64,000 bases of DNA from Paenibacillaceae bacterium (GCA_900766135.1 CAAFUF010000023.1:62001-126000), one strand, 5' to 3'. Positions 26,689 through 35,708 are shown, numbered from the stretch's first letter. Program-made: numbers and translations. The notes: a model not told the origin generated them from the letters alone.

Positions 26689-27390
26689 ATGCAAGAGGCC
26701 TATACGCCTGCACAAATTGCGGAGCGACTGAACGTAAGCACAACCACGTTGAGGAGATACGAAGAACAAGGGCTGATCCCGGAGGTCTTGCGAACGGCGG
26801 GCAACCATAGAATCTATGCGACGGCCCATCTTCAAGCGTTTATTGCGATCCGTTCGTTATTGGCCGGTTACGAGATCCCTGTAGTCTATGAGGCGATGCG
26901 GAACATCAAACAGGGTTGCGTTACGGAGGCGCTGTGGTTGTTAAATCACCAACTGTATCTCGTCCAGGAAGAGAAGCAACGCGTGGAAGAACTGTTAACC
27001 ATGATCCGGCAAGCGGACTTCCGTTCCTATAAGAACCGGAAGCTGACGGAAGCGATGACGATCGGGAAGGTGGCGGAGCTGGCGGGGGTGAATCCCTCAG
27101 CGATTCGGCACTGGGAGAAGGAGGGACTGATCACCTCGACGCGGCATCCGGAGAGCGGGTATCGTATCTTTTCCGTATCCGAATTGCGGAAGATCCTGGT
27201 GATCAGCAGTTTGCGCAAAACGATTTATTATATCGAGAACCTGCGGGACGTATTGCATGACCTGGAGGCGTTGCGATTGTCCAAAATCGACCGTTCCTTC
27301 CAGCTAGCCCTCGAGAAACTAAACCAGAAGCTCCTGATCCAGTATCAGGGAATCGCGGAGCTGATGGCTTACATCCAATGTCTCTCGTAA
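26689..27390 (+). CDS. Regulator with two MerR DNA-binding domains
   Basis: A 233-residue protein holding two separate MerR HTH units: residues about 5-75 (YTPAQIAERLNVSTTTLRRY) and about 125-195 (MTIGKVAELAGVNPSAIRHW). A coiled-coil stretch and a C-terminal helix follow. Ordinary MerR proteins have one HTH and dimerise; this one could bind as a pseudo-dimer from one chain. No Cys cluster is present, so it is not a metal sensor. AGGGAGAG precedes the ATG. The likely target is the divergent alpha/beta-hydrolase. Confidence 0.8.
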   Translation: MQEAYTPAQIAERLNVSTTTLRRYEEQGLIPEVLRTAGNHRIYATAHLQAFIAIRSLLAGYEIPVVYEAMRNIKQGCVTEALWLLNHQLYLVQEEKQRVEELLTMIRQADFRSYKNRKLTEAMTIGKVAELAGVNPSAIRHWEKEGLITSTRHPESGYRIFSVSELRKILVISSLRKTIYYIENLRDVLHDLEALRLSKIDRSFQLALEKLNQKLLIQYQGIAELMAYIQCLS

Positions 27391-27423
27391 TGCGAGCGTC
27401 AGGAAGGAACGGACGCGGAGCGT

Positions 27424-27873
27424 TTATTTCTTCGATGAGGCGTTGACCTGCTGAAGCAACAGGACGATCGTGTCATTCAGCCGGTTTAACTCCTCGGGTC
27501 CCATATCCGAGGCATCAAGCAGGGATTGCGGAACGCAGGCCGCTTTCTCTTGCAACGCTTTGCCCTTCGGCGTAATGAGCACATTCACCACGCGCTCGTC
27601 GGCGGAATCGCGGTGTCGTTCGATGAGCCCGGCGGCTTCCATCCGCTTCAACAAAGGCGTTAAGGTGCCGGTGTCCAAATCCAAGGCTTCTCCGAGCTCC
27701 TTAATGGTGCTCTTCTCCTTCTCCCACAAGGTGACCAGGACCAGATATTGCGGATAGGTCAGCTCCAGCTCATCCAAATACGGGCGATACAGCCGCAGGA
27801 TGGCCCGGGAGCAGGCGTACAGCGAAAAACATAGATGTTCTCCCAACTTCAAGCTTGGCTCCTTCGTTTCCAT
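27424..27873 (-). CDS. ohrR: Organic-hydroperoxide repressor OhrR
   Basis: A 149-residue MarR-family protein with the OhrR N terminus (LGEHLCFSLYACSR); the redox-sensing Cys is residue 15, the same position as in B. subtilis OhrR. Peroxide oxidation of that Cys releases DNA. Only a second Cys at residue 22 and one near the C terminus are present, so 1-Cys or 2-Cys behaviour cannot be told. A 14-of-15 match to the OhrR box lies in the divergent region. The regulated gene is an esterase-like hydrolase, not Ohr. Confidence 0.88.
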   Translation of the reverse strand: METKEPSLKLGEHLCFSLYACSRAILRLYRPYLDELELTYPQYLVLVTLWEKEKSTIKELGEALDLDTGTLTPLLKRMEAAGLIERHRDSADERVVNVLITPKGKALQEKAACVPQSLLDASDMGPEELNRLNDTIVLLLQQVNASSKK

Positions 27874-27946
27874 GTTGCACCTCGATTGCCTTTAATGTGA
27901 GTTTACAAACATCATAACAGAAGCGAAAAAAAGAAACTATATTTTT

Positions 27947-27988
27947 TACAATTTAATTGTTGACAATATTGTGTAGGGTGGGTAAGAT
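27947..27988 (+). promoter_or_regulatory. OhrR box and hydrolase promoter
   Basis: TACAATT-T-AATTGTT (27947-27961) matches the OhrR box TACAATT-N-AATTGTA at 14 of 15 positions. It overlaps the -35 TTGACA (27960-27965), which is followed after 17 bp by TAAGAT. A second small dyad ACAATATTGT (27963-27972) is adjacent. Binding would block this promoter. Confidence 0.85.
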
Positions 27989-28047
27989 GTGAATATAAAA
28001 TTTTGCACAATATAATTTTGAAAAATTAAAACGCGGAGGGATTTGCA

Positions 28048-28884
28048 ATGGCAAAGGTAACGGTTGGTCAAGAGAATGGAATTCCGGTGGAGCTTCATTA
28101 TGAGGATGTAGGTTCGGGGAAACCGGTGATTTTGATTCACGGTTGGCCGCTTAGCGGAAGATCGTGGGAGAAGCAGGTGCCCGCTTTGGTGGAAGCCGGC
28201 TACCGGGTGATTACGTATGATCGCCGCGGGTTCGGTCAATCATCGCAGCCATGGAACGGCTATGATTACGATACCTTCGCTGCCGATCTGCATCAATTGA
28301 TCCTGTATCTGGGCCTTCGCGATGTCACCTTGGTCGGATTTTCGATGGGCGGCGGGGAAGTGGCCAGATATATCGGAACCTACGGTACGCAGCGGGTAAG
28401 CAAAGCGGTTCTGGCCGGCGCGGTTCCGCCGTACCTGTACAAATCGGCAGACAACCCGGATGGCGGGTTCGACGACGCGGCCATCAAAGGATTCCTGGAC
28501 GGCGTGAAATCAGATCGGCTGGCTTTCCTGGACGACTTCACGACGAATTTCTTCGCGGCTGGAGGCCGAACGGATCTGGTGAGCGAACCGTTTCGCTTGT
28601 ATAACCGCGACATTGCCGCTTTTGCTTCGCCGAAAGGCACGCTGGACTGCATCTCGGCATTCAGCCATACCGATTTCCGGGGGGATTTGGCCAAATTCAA
28701 CGTGCCGACATTGATCCTCCACGGCGATTCGGACGCGATCGTGCCGGTGGAAATCAGCGGCCAAAGAGCGCATGAACAAATTGCCGGCAGCCAGTTGGTG
28801 GTGATTAAGGGCGGCCCGCACGGCTTTAATGTGACGCACGCCGACGAGTTCAACGCCGCTTTGGTGAAATTTCTGCAAGGATAA
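28048..28884 (+). CDS. Non-heme haloperoxidase/perhydrolase-type alpha/beta-hydrolase
   Basis: A 278-residue alpha/beta-hydrolase. The nucleophile elbow GFSMGGGEVARYIG, the catalytic Asp in HGDSDAIVP and the His in GGPHGFNVTH match the non-heme chloroperoxidase/arylesterase group, which also shows perhydrolase activity. CGGAGGG precedes the ATG. The promoter overlaps an OhrR box, so peroxide probably induces it. A role in peracid or peroxide metabolism is inferred from that control. Confidence 0.88.
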   Translation: MAKVTVGQENGIPVELHYEDVGSGKPVILIHGWPLSGRSWEKQVPALVEAGYRVITYDRRGFGQSSQPWNGYDYDTFAADLHQLILYLGLRDVTLVGFSMGGGEVARYIGTYGTQRVSKAVLAGAVPPYLYKSADNPDGGFDDAAIKGFLDGVKSDRLAFLDDFTTNFFAAGGRTDLVSEPFRLYNRDIAAFASPKGTLDCISAFSHTDFRGDLAKFNVPTLILHGDSDAIVPVEISGQRAHEQIAGSQLVVIKGGPHGFNVTHADEFNAALVKFLQG

Positions 28885-28912
28885 GGAAATGGCCGAGGTT
28901 GGGACCATAAAT

Positions 28913-28951
28913 AAAAAGTCGATCCGGAATCACTCTGGATCGACTTTTTTC
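28913..28951. terminator. Terminator between hydrolase and purine permease genes
   Basis: AAAAAGTCGATCC paired with GGATCGACTTTTT, then T; works in both directions. Confidence 0.9.
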
Positions 28952-28964
28952 ATAAATTACGGTT

Positions 28965-30254
28965 CTATAGAACCGACTGCAGCAGGAAATTGGCCAGGAA
29001 CAGGAACGAGATGACGAACATGGAGACCGACAGCTGTTCCCGCTTCTTCGAAAACATCTTGAGCAGCGGATACGCGATAAAGCCGAAGGCGATACCGTCG
29101 ACAATGCTATACGTTAAAGGAATCATCAGAATCACGAGAAACGCGGGGAACGCTTCGGAGAAATCGCTGAAATCGATCTTCGTGATATTCGTCAACATCA
29201 GTCCGCCGATGATAATCAAGATCGGAGCGATTGCGGCGTCCGGGATGATTTTGATCAAGGGCATAAAAAACAACGAGCCCAGAAACAACAACCCGGTCGT
29301 CACCGAGGTTAACCCGGTTCTGCCGCCTGCGGTAATGCCGGCCGCCGTTTCGACCGTCGAGACCGTCGGGCTGGTGCCCAAGAGGCCGCAAGCGACCGTG
29401 GAAATCGACACGGCTTTCATCGATTTTCCGTTCTTCTCCGGAGCATGCAGCATGCCGTTCACTTGGGAATAGACGAGCCCGATATTTTCGAAGACCAGCA
29501 CGAGGACCAGCGAGAAGCAACCCGTCAAGAACGGAATGCTGGCCGCATGGCGGAAGTCCGCGCTCATCCAGACATCGCCGTAGCTTTGAAACGAGATCGA
29601 CGAGGATGCGAACGAGCCCAAATCGACGATGCCGAACAACCAGGCAACCAGCGTTCCAACAATAATGCTGATGAGAAAGTTCCCGGGAACCTTCTTCAAG
29701 AACAGGAACAGCGTAAGGATCAGGTTGAGAATCGAAGCCAGAACCAGCGGAGCCGATAGGTCGCCGAGCGCCACAAAGTGGCTGGCGTTGCCGGTGACGA
29801 TGCCGCTCTTCTGCAAGCCGATGAAGGCAATGAACAGACCGATTCCCACGGAAATGGATTCCTTCAGGGAAGCCGGAATGGCCCTGGAAATCAGGGAGGA
29901 CAAGCCCGTAAAGGCGACCACGACGAACAGGATGCCCGCCAGCACCGTGGCACCCAAGGCTTCTTGGTAGCTGAGTCCCATCGAACCAACGATCGTATAG
30001 GTAAACAAGGCGTTGATCCCCATGCCGGGGACGAGAATTAACGGCGCGTTCGCCACGAACGCGACCAGCAAACAGCCGACAAGCGAAGACAGCACGGTGG
30101 CCAAGATGCCGGCCTCCAGCGGAATCCCCGCATCCTTCAGGATATTGGCGTTGACGGCGATAATGTAGACGATGGAGAAGAACGAGGTCAATCCTGCGAC
30201 GAGTTCTTTTCTCACATTTGTTTGGTGTTGCTTAAGCTGAAATACTCCTTTCAT
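28965..30254 (-). CDS. NCS2/AzgA-family purine permease
   Basis: A 429-residue membrane protein with about 12-14 helices and the AzgA motifs VPGMGINALFTYTIVG and SPTVSTVETAAGITAGGRTG. The subgroup includes PbuG-type guanine/hypoxanthine and adenine transporters. The ATG has no good ribosome site, yet the N terminus aligns with the family. I looked for a purine riboswitch in the leader and found none. A weak inverted repeat resembling PurR boxes lies upstream. Exact purine specificity is uncertain. Confidence 0.88.
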   Translation of the reverse strand: MKGVFQLKQHQTNVRKELVAGLTSFFSIVYIIAVNANILKDAGIPLEAGILATVLSSLVGCLLVAFVANAPLILVPGMGINALFTYTIVGSMGLSYQEALGATVLAGILFVVVAFTGLSSLISRAIPASLKESISVGIGLFIAFIGLQKSGIVTGNASHFVALGDLSAPLVLASILNLILTLFLFLKKVPGNFLISIIVGTLVAWLFGIVDLGSFASSSISFQSYGDVWMSADFRHAASIPFLTGCFSLVLVLVFENIGLVYSQVNGMLHAPEKNGKSMKAVSISTVACGLLGTSPTVSTVETAAGITAGGRTGLTSVTTGLLFLGSLFFMPLIKIIPDAAIAPILIIIGGLMLTNITKIDFSDFSEAFPAFLVILMIPLTYSIVDGIAFGFIAYPLLKMFSKKREQLSVSMFVISFLFLANFLLQSVL

Positions 30255-30296
30255 GTATCAATCACACTTTCAAAATATCCCTCTCCCACCCACATC

Positions 30297-30345
30297 AAAC
30301 GAAACAAACTTATTTCGTTCGTTTATGCCAGAGGCTATTATACCA
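30297..30345 (-). promoter_or_regulatory. Promoter of the purine permease with possible PurR-box-like repeat
   Basis: Minus-strand extended -10 TGG-TATAAT (30337-30345). Downstream of it AAACGAA (30297-30303) faces TTCGTT (30314-30319) in an inverted repeat of CGAA-type half-sites, reminiscent of but not identical to PurR boxes (CCGAAC). The remaining sequence up to 30532 shows only the GGT upstream region. Confidence 0.35.
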
Positions 30346-30532
30346 CGGTTTGTGATGGATTGCCTTTTACAAGTTGTTCCTTGGCGGTAATCAGAAATCA
30401 TGTACGCGGCGATTTCAAGCTCTTTCGCCCGTTCTATTCCTGCGTAAAATAGCTGTGTTATTATACCAAGGAGAATAGAACCCTTGCATCTAGGCGCTTC
30501 TGCATGAACCATGAGTCGAAGGAGTGAGGTCC

Positions 30533-32134
30533 ATGGATTACTTGAATCATCCGTTTCCGTCCAAGCGTCATACCGTATTCGCCAAAAAAGGCATGGTGGC
30601 TACGTCCCAGCCGCTGGCGGCGCAGGCCGGGCTTGAGCTCCTGCAGCAAGGGGGCAACGCCATCGACGCGGCGATTGCGGCCGCGGCAGCCCTGACGGTC
30701 GTGGAGCCGACCTCCAATGGGATCGGCGGGGATGCGTTTGCCCTCGTCTGGACGAAGGGGAAACTTCACGGCTTGAACGCCTCCGGGCCGGCGCCGGCCC
30801 TGCTGACGGCCGAGGCGGTCAAGCGGCGGGGGCTTGAGCACATGCCGAAGCTGGGACTGGTGCCGATTACGGTGCCCGGGGCCCCGGCGGCCTGGGCGGA
30901 ACTGGCCGAGAGATTTGGCAGATGTCCCCTGACGGAGATCTTGAAGCCGGCGATCCGGTATGCCGAGGAAGGGTACCCCTTGACGCCGATCTTGGGCAAG
31001 AGCTGGGCGCGGGCTTACCAGGCGTACCGCAAACAAGAGGGGCCGGAGTTCGAAGCTTGGTTCCAAACCTTCGCGCCGCAGGGCCGGGCTCCCGAAATCG
31101 GGGAAATGTGGAGCTCGAAAGGCCACGCGGAGAGTCTGCGCCGGATTGCCGCCACCGGGGTGCGGGATTTCTACGAGGGGGAACTGGCCCGTCGCATGGA
31201 CGACTTCATGGTAGAACATGGCGGCTTTTTAAGAATATCCGATCTGTCTGCGTACCGGCCGGAGTGGGTGAAGCCGATTTCGGCGAATTACCGGGGTTAT
31301 GAGGTTTGGGAGATTCCGCCGAACGGGCAGGGGATGGTCGCCTTAATGGCGCTGAATATCTATGAACGGCTGGAGCGGCCCGAATGGCTCTCCGCAGAGA
31401 CGGTGCATCGCCAAATCGAGGCATTAAAGCTCGCGTTTGCCGATGGCCAGGCCTGGATCACGGAACCGGCCGACATGCCGGTCAGCACCGAATTTTTGCT
31501 GTCGAAGGAATATGCCTCCTTACGCGCCAATGAAATCGGCGAGACCGCGCTGGATCCGAAGCCTATCGATTTGCCGCAGGGCGGAACCGTGTATTTGGCC
31601 ACGGCCGACGAGGAAGGAAATATGGTGTCCTATATTCAAAGCAACTACATGGGATTCGGCTCCGGCATCGTCATCCCGGGGACGGGAATCAGCCTGCAAA
31701 ACCGCGGAGCCGACTTCTCGCTGGATGAACGCCATCCGAACTTTGTAAAACCGGGGAAACGCACGTATCACACGATCATTCCCGGGTTCCTGACCAAGGA
31801 GGGGGAAGCGGTCGGCCCGTTTGGGGTGATGGGCGGATACATGCAGCCGCAGGGCCATCTGCAGGTCATCGCCAATACGGTCGACTACCGGCTGAATCCT
31901 CAAGCCGCGTTGGATGTCCCTAGATGGCAATGGTTTGGCGGGAAAAAGGTGCAGGTGGAGCCGGAATTCCCCGGCGAGTTGGTCGAGGCGCTCCGGCAAA
32001 AGGGGCATGACATCGAAGTGATGCCGGACGACGGAGGCTTCGGGCGCGGCCAAATCATTTGGCGGAATCCGCAAACCGGCGTGCTGGCCGGCGGGACCGA
32101 ATCCCGGACGGACGGCATGATTGCAGCTTGGTAA
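30533..32134 (+). CDS. Gamma-glutamyltransferase-like protein, YwrD type
   Basis: An Ntn-hydrolase of 533 residues. The self-processing nucleophile is Thr352 at the start of the small subunit (GG-T-VYLATADEEGN). The C terminus ends with the family block PDDGGFGRGQIIWR. It has no signal peptide and is therefore probably cytosolic, unlike secreted Ggt. Likely reaction: hydrolysis or transfer of gamma-glutamyl groups or related amides. AAGGAG lies 9 nt before the ATG at 30533. It is followed after 22 bp by sfsA. Confidence 0.88.
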   Translation: MDYLNHPFPSKRHTVFAKKGMVATSQPLAAQAGLELLQQGGNAIDAAIAAAAALTVVEPTSNGIGGDAFALVWTKGKLHGLNASGPAPALLTAEAVKRRGLEHMPKLGLVPITVPGAPAAWAELAERFGRCPLTEILKPAIRYAEEGYPLTPILGKSWARAYQAYRKQEGPEFEAWFQTFAPQGRAPEIGEMWSSKGHAESLRRIAATGVRDFYEGELARRMDDFMVEHGGFLRISDLSAYRPEWVKPISANYRGYEVWEIPPNGQGMVALMALNIYERLERPEWLSAETVHRQIEALKLAFADGQAWITEPADMPVSTEFLLSKEYASLRANEIGETALDPKPIDLPQGGTVYLATADEEGNMVSYIQSNYMGFGSGIVIPGTGISLQNRGADFSLDERHPNFVKPGKRTYHTIIPGFLTKEGEAVGPFGVMGGYMQPQGHLQVIANTVDYRLNPQAALDVPRWQWFGGKKVQVEPEFPGELVEALRQKGHDIEVMPDDGGFGRGQIIWRNPQTGVLAGGTESRTDGMIAAW

Positions 32135-32156
32135 ACCATGAGGGAAGTGAAGAGAG

Positions 32157-32843
32157 ATGAAGTATGGGAACATCGTGCAGGGCCGACTACAGCGGCGGGT
32201 GAACCGGTTTATTGCTGAGGTTGTGGTAGGCGGCGCCGCGGAACGGGTGCACGTAAAAAATACCGGCCGGCTCAAAGAGCTTCTGTTGCCGGATACGGAG
32301 GTCCTGCTGGAAGTTTCCGACCGGCCCGAGCGGAAGACGAAGTACTCCCTGATCGCGGCTGCCCTGGACGGAGGCTGGGTGAACGTGGATTCGCAAGCGC
32401 CTAATCCGGTGGCGTTCGAGGCGCTGAAGGCGGGGCGGATCGCGGAGGTTGGACCGGTCACCTATGTGAAGCGGGAAGTCACGTATGGGGACTCCCGCTT
32501 TGATCTTTATTATGAGAAAGGCGAGGAACGAGGGTTCATCGAAGTCAAAGGCGTCACGCTTCAGCAGGGAGGCATCGCCATGTTCCCGGATGCCCCGACG
32601 ACGCGGGGAACCAAACATGTGTTGGAACTGGCCAAGGCGGTTCAAGAAGGGTACGCCGGGACGGTGCTGTTCGTGGTGCAAATGAAGGGCTGCCACGCGT
32701 TTACCCCTTACCGCGAGATGGATCCCGCCTTTGCGGACGCCCTGGAAGAGGCGTCACAGCAAGGCGTACGGATTTTGGCCTATGAAGCCATCGTGACGGA
32801 ACAGGAGATCGTGCTGGATGGAAGCCTCCCGGTTCGTCTGTGA
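32157..32843 (+). CDS. sfsA: SfsA-family DNA/RNA nuclease homolog
   Basis: A 228-residue protein with an N-terminal OB fold (VHVKNTGRLKELLLPDTEV) and a C-terminal restriction-nuclease-like core (FIEVKGVTL; PDAPTTRGTKHVLEL). The length equals the family norm. E. coli SfsA was named as a sugar-fermentation stimulator and later linked to nucleic-acid cleavage; the cellular role is unclear. It follows the GGT-like gene closely. A short GC hairpin without T tract (32851-32867) follows. Confidence 0.92.
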   Translation: MKYGNIVQGRLQRRVNRFIAEVVVGGAAERVHVKNTGRLKELLLPDTEVLLEVSDRPERKTKYSLIAAALDGGWVNVDSQAPNPVAFEALKAGRIAEVGPVTYVKREVTYGDSRFDLYYEKGEERGFIEVKGVTLQQGGIAMFPDAPTTRGTKHVLELAKAVQEGYAGTVLFVVQMKGCHAFTPYREMDPAFADALEEASQQGVRILAYEAIVTEQEIVLDGSLPVRL

Positions 32844-32956
32844 GCTTTGTCCTCCGCGGGGCGGAGGAATTGCATTATTCCTGACTTTATGATGAAATTT
32901 ACGAAGGTGGACTTTTCGCCGATCTGAGCATTTTGGGAACAGGAAAGGGGATCCCC

Positions 32957-33814
32957 ATGAAATTAAGAGTTTCCGCTGTCCAATATCATCTGCACACCAT
33001 TGGCAGCTTCGACGAGTTCGCCCGTCAGGCCGAACACTATATCAAAACCGCGGAGGAGTTCAGCGCGGATTTCGTGTTGTTTCCCGAATTTTTCACCACG
33101 CAACTGATGTCCATCGGATCGCCGGACGGCCGAGCGCTGAACATCCAGGAGCTGCCGGACTTTACGGAGCAATATCGCACCCTGTTTAGCGGATTGGCCC
33201 GGCAAACCGGGATGCATATCATCGGCGGGACGCATGTGATTCGCAAGGGGGATAAGCTGTATAACGTGGCCCATCTATTTTATCCCGACGGGAGAGTCGC
33301 GGAGCAGGCCAAGCTGCACATTACCCCTACCGAAGTCACCGAATGGAACATGACGCCCGGCGACGGCTTGGAGGTGTTCGAAACCGAGAAGGGCAAAATC
33401 GCCATGTTGACCTGTTATGACATCGAGTTTCCGGAGATCGTCCGTATGGCCAAGGCCAAAGGCGCGGACGTCATTTTCTGTCCATCCTGCACGGACGACC
33501 GCCATGGCTTCCATCGGGTGCGCTATTGCTGCCATGCGAGAGCGGTCGAGAACCAGGTGTATATCGTCACCACCGGTACGGTCGGTTCGCTGCCGACGGT
33601 AGACTTCATGCGGGGCAACTTCGGACAGGCGGCGGTGATCACGCCAAACGACGTTCCGTTTCCGCCGCGCGGCATCCTGGTGGAAGGCGAGATCAATGAC
33701 GATATGATCGTGACCGCCGATCTGGATTTGGAGCTGCTTTATCAAGTACGGGAGAAAGGCTCCGTCACGACCTGGCGGGACCGGCGGACGGATTTATACA
33801 CCGACTGGAAATAA
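32957..33814 (+). CDS. Carbon-nitrogen hydrolase (nitrilase superfamily)
   Basis: A 285-residue amidohydrolase with the Glu-Lys-Cys triad: Glu in LFPEFFTTQL, Lys in AKLHITPTE, and nucleophile Cys153 in LTCYDIEFPE. It is the group often found fused or adjacent to a GNAT domain (B. subtilis YhcX carries both in one chain). Here two GNAT genes follow separately. Substrate unknown. AGGAAAGGGG precedes the ATG at 32957. Confidence 0.9.
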   Translation: MKLRVSAVQYHLHTIGSFDEFARQAEHYIKTAEEFSADFVLFPEFFTTQLMSIGSPDGRALNIQELPDFTEQYRTLFSGLARQTGMHIIGGTHVIRKGDKLYNVAHLFYPDGRVAEQAKLHITPTEVTEWNMTPGDGLEVFETEKGKIAMLTCYDIEFPEIVRMAKAKGADVIFCPSCTDDRHGFHRVRYCCHARAVENQVYIVTTGTVGSLPTVDFMRGNFGQAAVITPNDVPFPPRGILVEGEINDDMIVTADLDLELLYQVREKGSVTTWRDRRTDLYTDWK

Positions 33815-33853
33815 ACCAAGAAGAACGCAGACAGTCCGTGGAGGCGAGACGCG

Positions 33854-34531
33854 ATGTATCGGAAGGAATGGTACGTGTTTGACCAGGGCCGGCCTGTGCC
33901 GGCCGTGATTCGGAATTACGAAGAGAAGGATTTTTCGGGGTTGATCCGCATTCAGCAGGAGAGCTTTCCGCCTCCTTTTCCTTCGGAATTATGGTGGAAT
34001 GAGGAGCAGCTGAACAACCATGTGCGGCTGTTCCCGGAAGGCGCGTTGTGCGTTGAAGTGAACGGGGAACTGGCCGGTTCGATGACTGCGCTTAAGGTCG
34101 ATTTCGACCCTGGCAGGCCGGAGCATTCCTGGGCGGAGATCACCGACAACGGGTACATCCGCAACCACCGTCCCGACGGGAACACGCTGTACGTCGTGGA
34201 TATCGGCGTCCGGCCGGCTTACCGGCAATGGGGCCTGGGCAAGTGGCTGATGTTATCCATGTATGAGCTGGTGGTACACCAAGGGCTTCAGCGTTTGCTG
34301 GGCGGCGGAAGAATGCCGGGTTACCATAAACACGCGGCGGAGATGACGGCGGAGCAATACCTGAGCGCCGTGGTGAGCGGCGAGTTGAAGGATCCGGTGA
34401 TCACCTTCCTGCTTCGCTGCGGCCGTACACCCGTTACGGTGGTGCAAGATTATCTGGAGGATGAGGAATCGCGGAATACCGCCGCATTGATGGAATGGAG
34501 AAATCCGTTTCTCCCACCCCAATTCGAATAG
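33854..34531 (+). CDS. GNAT-family N-acetyltransferase
   Basis: A 225-residue GNAT protein with the acetyl-CoA loop around RPAYRQWGLGKWLMLSMYEL (near residue 120) and GGGRMPGYHKH. It resembles the N-terminal domain of YhcX-type GNAT-nitrilase fusions, so it probably works with the preceding nitrilase-like protein. GGAGGCGAG precedes the ATG; gap of 39 bp to the nitrilase gene. Confidence 0.88.
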   Translation: MYRKEWYVFDQGRPVPAVIRNYEEKDFSGLIRIQQESFPPPFPSELWWNEEQLNNHVRLFPEGALCVEVNGELAGSMTALKVDFDPGRPEHSWAEITDNGYIRNHRPDGNTLYVVDIGVRPAYRQWGLGKWLMLSMYELVVHQGLQRLLGGGRMPGYHKHAAEMTAEQYLSAVVSGELKDPVITFLLRCGRTPVTVVQDYLEDEESRNTAALMEWRNPFLPPQFE

Positions 34532-34547
34532 GAGGCGTTATAAGCTT

Positions 34548-35219
34548 ATGGAATTTACCCGGATCACGAATATCCAGGATCCCTTGTTCAAATCGATGCA
34601 TCAGCTGATGCAAAACGTGTTCCCGCCGGAGGAAGTGCTGGAATTCGATTTATGGAAAGAGCCGCTGGAAGACCCCGGCATTCGCGTATTCGTCGCGGTC
34701 CACGAAGGCCAGGTCGTCGGGGCGACGGAGTACCGCTACTACGAGGACTTCAACGTGGCGATGACCGACTTTACGATCATCGGCCAAGCGGGGCTGGGCA
34801 TCGGGCGGTTCCTGGCGGATCGCCGGCTACGCGATTTGCACGCATTGGCGGAAGCCAACGGGAAGATGCTGCGCGGCATGTTCGCGGAAATCTACGACCC
34901 TTACCGGGTGGAGCATCACGAATTCGGCGGGGTGAAGCCGATGGATCCGTACGTGCGCCGCGAAGTGTTGTCCCACCTCGGGTACATGCGCTTGGACTTC
35001 CCGTACGTGCATCCGTCCTGGAACAATGACGGAGAGGCGGTCAGCGGGCTGGATCTCTGCTTCCTGCCGATGGACGGCAGCGACGACGGCCTGGAAACGG
35101 AGTTGATCGTTCAATTCCTGCAGCGCTATTACACGGTGCTGCCGAACAAGCCGCAAGCGTGGTACGACATGGTGGAACGCCTGAAAACGCAGGATCGCGT
35201 CCAGCTGTTGCCGATTTAA
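34548..35219 (+). CDS. GNAT-superfamily acetyltransferase (second, divergent)
   Basis: A 223-residue protein with a diverged GNAT core (QAGLGIGRFLADRRLRDLHA) and a long C-terminal part (YVHPSWNNDGEAVSGLDLCF). It sits 16 bp after the first GNAT gene, with AGGAGG 12 nt before the ATG, and ends the operon. It may be catalytically atypical. The three-gene unit probably modifies and hydrolyses a nitrogen compound (inference). Confidence 0.75.
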   Translation: MEFTRITNIQDPLFKSMHQLMQNVFPPEEVLEFDLWKEPLEDPGIRVFVAVHEGQVVGATEYRYYEDFNVAMTDFTIIGQAGLGIGRFLADRRLRDLHALAEANGKMLRGMFAEIYDPYRVEHHEFGGVKPMDPYVRREVLSHLGYMRLDFPYVHPSWNNDGEAVSGLDLCFLPMDGSDDGLETELIVQFLQRYYTVLPNKPQAWYDMVERLKTQDRVQLLPI

Positions 35220-35260
35220 TGGCACAAATCAGAGGGATATCCTGCAAGGCGAGGGCTGTT

Positions 35261-35331
35261 TTGAACGAAAATTCGTTCAAGTGCCGTCCGGAGCGGAACT
35301 GAAGGGTACTTTTGTACGAAATATCGTACAA
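35261..35331. repeat. Palindrome pair (array A), 51-bp spacing
   Basis: TTGAACGAA-AA-TTCGTTCAA at 35261-35280 and TTGTACGAA-AT-ATCGTACAA at 35312-35331. A third, nearly identical copy stands alone at 35621-35640. Degenerate traces may continue to about 35410. No gene lies between 35220 and 35708. Confidence 0.8.
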
Positions 35332-35409
35332 GAGGCCTCGCGCGACAGCATGACGTCGGATTTCTAAACGACAAATCATGCATGAACTGAATTGCACGAG
35401 ATCATCAAA

Positions 35410-35590
35410 TAACTGCGTAGATGCAGTTATTTCCTAACCTCCTCACCTTAACGGTTAAATAGCTGTATAAGTACAGTTATTTTTCTGTGATTTTAAGAAA
35501 GTCGGCCTTCTCCTTGGGAATAACTGCATTCTTGCAGCTATTTCCGGAAAAACCCGTGAATTGGTGAAAACAGCTGCACTCCTGCAGTTA
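35410..35590. repeat. Four-copy palindrome array B (TAACTGC-N6-GCAGTTA)
   Basis: Twenty-bp imperfect palindromes at 35410-35429, 35460-35479, 35521-35540 and 35571-35590; steps 50, 61 and 50 bp. Stems have compensating differences (for example CTGT/ACAG in copy 2), while the intervening sequence is unrelated. Confidence 0.9.
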
Positions 35591-35653
35591 TTTTCCCCGC
35601 CGCGCTCAAACGCAAGAGTTATGAACGAAAATTCGTTCAAAAAAATGGTTACC

Positions 35654-35693
35654 AAAAAGTCGTTCAGGAATAAAACTCCTGATCGACTTTTTT
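35654..35693 (-). terminator. Terminator of the spore-coat operon
   Basis: AAAAAGTCG and CAGGA paired with TCCTG and CGACTTTTT around a 7-nt loop, 16 bp past the yraD stop on the minus strand. Confidence 0.85.
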
Positions 35694-35708
35694 GGCTTTT
35701 TAAAGGAT

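Noticed and set aside
30255..30532. Looked for a purine riboswitch before the NCS2 permease
   Set aside because: The conserved purine-aptamer loops are absent; only a promoter and a weak CGAA inverted repeat are visible.
32851..32867. GC hairpin after sfsA as a terminator
   Set aside because: The stem CCTCCGC/GCGGAGG is not followed by a T tract on either strand.
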